From Schoenoplectus triqueter (taxonomy: Eukaryota; Streptophyta; Magnoliopsida; Poales; Cyperaceae), in the NCBI GenBank assembly GCA_964058805.1, contig CAXKVV010002057.1, forward strand, positions 1-28,938: a DNA stretch of 28,938 nt, read 5' to 3'. The notes beneath the pieces are model-generated. The model had not been told where the DNA came from. It worked only from the letters and a program-made list of their open reading frames with translations, and ran no database searches. This document shows, one piece after another, positions 23,791 through 28,938 of this stretch; within the stretch, counting starts at the first letter, position 1, and each line of letters opens with the position of its first letter. The position numbers and the translations under genes were made by a program.

Positions 23791-23846
23791 TCCAATTTCT
23801 TGTCAACTTGGAGCACTCACTAACTATTCTCATTCAACTAACACCT

Positions 23847-23897
23847 CTCAGGCCTAAAGGCACACCCAGCTTCAGCTAGGGCCAGTGGCTCGCTGAG
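23847..23897. repeat. Foldback copy 1
   Basis: Outer stem CTCAG (23847-23851) with CTGAG (23893-23897). Shared core strands are GGCCTAAAGGC and GGGCCAGTGGCTC, which can pair through GCC/GGC on both sides of an internal loop. The apical stem is CCCAGC / GCT-A-GGG around 23865-23881. Confidence 0.6.
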
Positions 23898-24131
23898 ATT
23901 GTAATAGTGTTAATTGATTTAGCAGTATACTGTTCCATATCAGATTAAACAATTTCAATATAAAATTGCAAAGCCTAGGTTCTTAGCTGAATGAATCATA
24001 CAATCAAGGTAATTAAGGGATAGCAGGTTCATGCCTTAAATCATTATGCAAATGATTACAAAGAAATTAATCAAGAAATGAAAATTTACCATGGAAACCA
24101 TATAATCATGAATTCTTAGTATTTGTGATCA

Positions 24132-24187
24132 ATCCAGGCCTAAAGGCTCACCAATTACTTTGTAATTGGGCCAGTGGCTCACTGGAT
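24132..24187. repeat. Foldback copy 2
   Basis: Outer stem ATCCAG (24132-24137) with CTGGAT (24182-24187). The same core strands GGCCTAAAGGC and GGGCCAGTGGCTC are kept. The apical stem is perfect: CCAATTAC (24151-24158), loop TTT, GTAATTGG (24162-24169). Its stem sequences differ from copy 1 but still pair. Confidence 0.6.
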
Positions 24188-25246
24188 ATTATGATATTAT
24201 TCAACAATTAATTCTAATAACAAGAAATGGCAAAATCAGAAGAGAAGTAAAGGAGATTTTAAGAAAATAGACCCCAATAGTAAAATTGATCAAGAAATTC
24301 TCATAAAATGTATCAAATAGCAAAGATTCCAGAGGAGATAACAAAAATATATGCTAATTAAATCAATTCATACGATTGATTACCTCAAGCTTTGACAGAA
24401 ATCTCAATTACTCGAATTCTCCTTATTAGCTCTTAAAAAAGGCTCTCTCTTTCCTCTGTGTCACTATTGGGTGTATATAGGTGTGTGTATGCTCTTAATT
24501 GCTCTTCTAATCGCCTCCCTTTACTGTTGCTAAATTTCAGCTTATATAGGCTAATTCGGCCAATTAATTCAATTGTGATTGGTTGAGTGCCTTTGGGTCG
24601 GATTGCCACCCTGTATAGATCTCAACTCTCCATTCTAAACGCTTGAACGGTTGTGATTGATTTGTGTTTCTTCCCTAACCGTTTTCTGTTATGATCTTGA
24701 CTGTGCCGCAATTCTTTGACTCAATTGAGCGCCTATTTCAACCGGTGAGTGGCCCCTCACTGCCAAACCATGCTTAAACACTTCTATCTCATTGCTAAGA
24801 CTCCTTTCTCCCTCAATTGCATGGTTATTCATTCAATTTCTAAACTGCATTTTTAACCCGTTTCTCCTCCTAGCTAAATTCATCATCTTTTACTCAATTG
24901 CCTTTTCAATCCATGTCAATTATCATCACCTTGATCTGAATAAGCTTTTTCACCATTCAATTCGATCTCTAGAGCGTTTATTGAATTTGCCTCTTCATTA
25001 CTGCTTCCGACAACTCCTCAAGCTTAAGCCTTCCTGTAATTCAATTGCTCCATAATTACTTATCAATCGGCGTCGCCTTAGCACGAGGAAGCTATCCCTG
25101 TGCTCAATTTGGTGTTTGAAGCACTCAATTGCATTCGATAGAAGTGCACCTCTACTGTTTCAACTTGAATTGAGGTAAATGCATTGCTTAATTTTTTTTT
25201 CATCGCTAACTCCTTGTTCTAATCTCTCTAATCAATTCATTAATGC

Positions 25247-25686
25247 GTGTCAACTATTCCTGAAGCTTCCACGATGGTGAGACGCCATGGGACCAGACAA
25301 GCTCGCGCGCGAGAGGAGAAGGAGAAGAAGAGAGAGCGGGGAGAATGTTCGGCTGGACTGGACGGCTCAGGCGCACGTGCACCAAAGCGCCAGAGGGGAG
25401 TAGATCAGCGACTGGGGGAGCATGCACCAGGTTCACCTTCCTTTTATCTCTTGTTTTAAATTGAATTGCGCTGTATTGGATAAACAGGATGAATGGACTT
25501 GGTTTACATTTTTAGCTTGTGATCCTAGCCTTATTCATCTGACTACTGGGTCCCATCTGTAAGGTTTAAGCATTTAAGTCTGTGAGGTTAGCAATTGATT
25601 AGTGCTAATATGCTGAGGTGGCTCTTCCTGATTGGTTGATTGCTTGTTAAACAAATCCTTAACACTAATGATCTGTAAATGGTGAG
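25247..25686. other. Segment without a supported gene
   Basis: An open frame at 25247-25459 is Arg/Glu/Gly-rich with no known domain and a non-ATG first codon. I do not support it as a gene. It may be leader sequence of the downstream PMD-bearing element. Confidence 0.3.
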
Positions 25687-26160
25687 TGATGTGGCTCTGT
25701 AATATAGTGCCATGTGGCACCTTGTGTTGCTCTGTACCAATCATAAGGAGCCATCTGTCCCTCCTTGTACACACTGTATGATGACATGGCACCAGTGAGT
25801 GCATGCCATGTGGCATCCAGTGGGGCCCACTTGTCAGTCGCCTTATAGCATAATGGGATTCACAGTGGTGAGGTGGACCAATAAGGGAAGGCCACATGGC
25901 ACCTGACTGTTGAAGTGGCCTTATAGCATGCTGCCATTTGTCTAGCTGCTGAATGAGGTGGCTGCTGATGTGGATCAATGGCTGACTGCCATGTGGCATA
26001 GGTGGGGCTCACTTGTCAGGTCTGTAGGGGTGTGGGGCCCACATGGCTGAGGTGGACCAATGGGGTGCTGACACGTGGCATGAGGTGGCCCAATGAAATG
26101 CTGACACGTGTCACACCCTCTCTCTTCTCTGATTCGGTATAGGTGTGCTTAGGATCCCCA
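25687..26160 (+). promoter_or_regulatory. Repeated E-box/CCAAT-rich, promoter-like region
   Basis: GCCATGTGGCA-type words recur (about 25709, 25805, 25988), along with AGGTGG-A/C-CCAAT words (25869, 26050, 26083). Many carry the E-box CATGTG or the G-box CACGTG. No open frame is conserved. It could be the promoter part of a retroelement or of the downstream PMD gene, about 1.2 kb away. Function is inferred only from motif density. Confidence 0.35.
26049..26114 (+). promoter_or_regulatory. Tandem 33-bp modules, each CCAAT box plus G-box
   Basis: Units 26049-26081 and 26082-26114 agree in 27 of 33 bases. Each has CCAAT followed 9 bp later by CTGACACGTG. Unit 1 contains ACACGTGGC, the textbook bZIP/ABRE-type G-box. 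Unit 2 contains TGACACGTGTCA, a perfect 12-bp palindrome. Confidence 0.5.
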
Positions 26161-26547
26161 GTTTGCACCCAGATGTGTCTCTGTCCCCAGATTGCACCCG
26201 GATGAACCCTTGATTGAATCTCAGCCTTTGATCAGTCCATTCATTCTGCTTTTATCTTCCTTGAATTTATTTTAATAGCTCCACTTATCCAAAAATCATG
26301 AAAATTTCACCAAAAATCCCTAAATTCATGATGATCATCCCTGTAATTTTTAATTCCATTTTTGCCCTTGCCTCTCTAAATTAAAAATTCTTTTATCCAT
26401 AAAACCCTAATATTCCTTATGAATTAATCCCTGATCTCAATTGTAGCTCTGTGTCTCTGCCAATTATCTCTCTCTTGCAGAAACCACCCTAACTAAATAC
26501 CAATTAGACTTATATTGATATCCATTAGGGCTTGATTTGATCAAATG

Positions 26548-26775
26548 CTGACTACTTATCAGCAATTAATACAAATCTAGACTTGATCAGGTGGTTGCTC
26601 CCAGCTTTGGCACCTGATCAGTCTTGTGAAATTGACTTTCAATCCCTTAACATGAGGGTGACTTGGTCAAAGAACTGACTACTTATCAGTAATTGACACA
26701 AATCAAAGCATGGTTAGGTGGTTGCTCGCAGCTTTGGCACCAGGTCAGCCTTGAAAGCAAAATCACATTTGGAAT
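26548..26775 (+). repeat. Imperfect direct duplication, about 127-bp period
   Basis: CTGACTACTTATCAG at about 26548 recurs at 26675. In both copies it is followed by an AGGTGGTTGCTC-x-CAGCTTTGGCACC word. Copy 1 forms a 10-bp perfect stem TGATCAGGTG / CACCTGATCA around that word; copy 2 keeps only the inner GGTG/CACC pairs. Confidence 0.7.
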
Positions 26776-27352
26776 TTCTCATGACTAGTTGCATCAAAAT
26801 GTTAGCTTGGCATTGACATCATTTCATGTAGCATAGGGATTATACTGCTTCAGCTCCTTTCTAGGGTTAGCTCCAAAGGCAGATTTCTAGGGTTCAATTC
26901 TGACTCCTTCAACAGGTCACTGAGGTGTGGGGTCCACCTGTCAGTGAAAATGGTCACATGGGTGACTCATCAGATAGGCTATGTTGTTAGATTCCTCTAC
27001 AAGGGACTGCCAGGTGGGTCCCACTTGTCAGAGAAAATATAATCACATGGTGACACCCAAGAGGTCTCCTCTCTCCTTCGATCTTCTTGGCTGTCACTCA
27101 TGCTGAGTGGATAGAGAATAGCGGGGTATTTATACTCTTCACTTTGCGCTCAGCATTCCATTGTGGGACTAATGGATTTGTTCCGGGGTTAGGCAGCGAC
27201 CTCTCCTGATCAGTGGGCCACCTTTCCACTGCTCTCTCTCTTCTCCCCCTTTCTTATGATTCATCATTAATCATCAGTTTATTTCATTTATTCATCTACT
27301 CATCTTTGAAAATTTTCAAGGGTAAACAAAGAGCCACCCACCAAGACGAGTC

Positions 27353-28938
27353 TTGAACGCTCGAAAGGCTTGTTTTGGTGCATTATTCTTTATTATTCAT
27401 CACTTCATTTCTCATGACGTCTTCTCTTCTTCGGGTATTGTAGTTTCATCTCATGACGCCATTCCGCGTCGCCCCTTGAGTCATTATCATTCTTTTTATG
27501 TGGACCTTAGCGATTGGACTCCTCTCGTCTCAGCCATCCGAGCGACTCCTGTCTACCCGCGAGGCGGCGGTTTATTTTTTAGGGATGATCAGCCTCATGA
27601 CATCATGCCCCTTCAGCCCTTAGGCGTTGCCTCTACGGCTCCTTTGACACATCTCCTGGGCAAGGAGATTATAGACGGGGAGGCTCACAGATGGACCACT
27701 GCCCCTTTCATCACTCCCCTAGAGTGCCATGGATATCAGCTAGAGTGGACCCGGTATGTGCTCATGCGGGAGGGGACTCTACTCAGGCGAGCCGGGATAT
27801 ATGACTCGGTTTTCTTGTCGATGTTTCATTATCATATCGACACACCCTGGCTACGGGCTTTTTATGAGAGGTGGAACTATTCCACCAACACTCTGTTCAT
27901 CGACGATCGGGAGTTGACTCCGACCCTCCTAGAGATACAGCAGTTGACCGGGCTGCCGATCTTCGGCCATTTCTATGACGAGTTCATGGTTTCACCCGCT
28001 GACTCAGGAGACTTCACTCGATTTCCGCCTTCTTTACAGAAGACTTATGAGATTTATTATCATCTACGGAGGGGGCATCCCGGAGTTCCGTTCAGACATT
28101 GGATCGCCTATTTCACCGATCGGGTCCATACTCGCCCTACGGGTTTGGCTTCCACCAGAGATCCATTTGGTACAGGTCGGCTCGAGATTCATCATGACGG
28201 CCCTATCCTTTCTCAGGATACCCTGTGTTCACACGACGTGGATCGAGAGACTTATTTAACTGCCTTCATTTCTTAGTGGATCTGTTATTTCTTATTGCCT
28301 AGCTCCCCCGCATACACCATTCGGCCTTCGGTGTTCATTATGGCGAGCCTGATCGCGCGTGGCGACAGGATTTCTTTGGCCGTGCCTGTACTGGCCAACA
28401 TTTATAGGTGCCTCCGCGGTCTGACTTCATCTCGTAGTCCTTCACAGTGCCAGGAGCTGATCCCGTGGCATCTAATTAGCGGATGGCTCCATTTGCATTG
28501 GTCTGGCTCATATGATCCCTGCATGGCGGTCACGCTACGAGATCGTCTACCCTTATTGAGTGACTTAGCTGGGGTACAGCCAGCTTCATTGACTCCGGAG
28601 GCTGCCCGGTATAGATTCTTCAGGAGCCGAGACCATCTGCGCTTCTCTCGAGATAGATCGGTGGCCCGTGGGGCAGCTAGGGTTGCTGACAGGATGGTGA
28701 TTGACAGCAGGGTCCCTCTTCTGACCCTTCTAGCATCCGAGCCAGGCCTATTGACTTGGAGTACCTGATCAGTATTCGTCAGGGCTTTCTTCCTCTCAGA
28801 TTGGGCGATTATATGTTCATCGAGCCCTATTCGCCACATAGATGTGCACATCAGTTCGGCTTGGATCAGGATATTCCAGCGCCTCTTTTCCGCCCTACAT
28901 CACTGGCGGCTGATTTGGAGGGTATCGGATGGTGCTAT
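27353..28938 (+). pseudogene. Plant mobile domain (PMD, aminotransferase-like) protein, broken and 3' partial
   Basis: The frame is open from 27326; the first in-frame ATG is at 27605. The PMD (PF10536 type) runs from about residue 150 counted from 27353, with the hallmark WNYSTNTLFIDDRELTP and LEIQQLTGLPIFG. A TAG at 28274-28276 interrupts it, after which the same frame continues with the domain's second half (TIRPSVFIMA, LAVPVLANIYRCLR, WHLISGWLHLHW). Near 28740-28750 the reading shifts to another frame, where DLEYLISIRQGF and EPYSPHRCAHQFG continue to the window end. This is consistent with one nonsense mutation and one single-base loss. PMD proteins occur both as host genes (MAIN/MAIL family) and inside Ty3/gypsy and MULE elements; the repeat-rich context and decay favour a transposon-derived copy. 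Base composition is clearly more GC-rich than the DNA upstream. Confidence 0.8.

Larger units (their letters stand above)
23601..25246. other. Non-coding segment with hairpins and TATA-like sites
   Basis: No gene recognised. It holds the paired foldbacks described separately and two TATA-like sites (GTATATAGG at about 24473 and CTTATATAGG at about 24541) followed by pyrimidine-rich stretches. An 87-codon open frame at 24792-25055 has no recognisable domain. Confidence 0.4.

Noticed and set aside
23847..24187. Foldback pair as hammerhead ribozymes of a retrozyme
   Set aside because: The CTGATGA and GAAA core words of hammerhead ribozymes are missing.
25247..25999. Short open frames in the 25.2-26.0 kb region on both strands
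   Set aside because: Low-complexity or repeat-derived, non-ATG starts for some, no recognisable domain.

Overview
This is nuclear DNA from a land plant, most likely a seed plant. The evidence is a spliced gene for the C-terminal part of a plant DEAH11/DEAH12-type helicase/RBR ubiquitin ligase, an ATL-type RING-H2 gene, a Ty1/copia remnant and a plant-mobile-domain (PMD) gene. Introns are short (269 and 334 bp) and the rest is AT-rich repeat DNA. I cannot name the species.

Layout. Positions 1-2297 (+) hold the last three exons of a DEAH11/12-like gene whose start lies off the window. Positions 3336-4092 (+) hold an ATL RING-H2 gene that is split over three reading frames and is probably a pseudogene. 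Positions 4115 to about 5770 (-) hold a 5'-truncated, mutated Ty1/copia element with its 3' LTR. From about 5.9 kb to 23.6 kb I find no credible gene. Instead there is: (i) a pair of about 50-bp inverted repeats at 5909-5959 and 11071-11120, which may be the ends of a 5.2-kb element; (ii) a pair of large inverted arms (about 7190-10105 and 20365-23600) that are collinear in opposite orientation and carry their own short tandem repeats; (iii) between the arms, a 9.15-kb satellite array (11131-20283) of about 180-bp monomers. Positions 23.6-27.3 kb are non-coding with hairpins, tandem CCAAT/G-box modules and recurrent GTGGG-N-CCAC motifs. Positions 27353-28938 (+) hold a PMD gene with one in-frame stop and one frameshift, running off the window.

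The most notable signals are three. The satellite has a clear higher-order organisation: two 18-monomer units of about 3.2 kb, then a third unit in which a 4-monomer block is tripled before the array ends abruptly. The satellite sits inside a roughly 16-kb inverted-repeat structure. Two copies of a about 51-56-nt foldback at 23847-23897 and 24132-24187 keep the same core but have different, still complementary, outer and apical stems.

Only the DEAH11/12-like gene looks intact in what is visible. No operon-like cooperation between genes is expected or seen. I saw no tRNA, rRNA or CRISPR array. All alignments were made by eye, so repeat limits are approximate and identities are given only where I counted bases.
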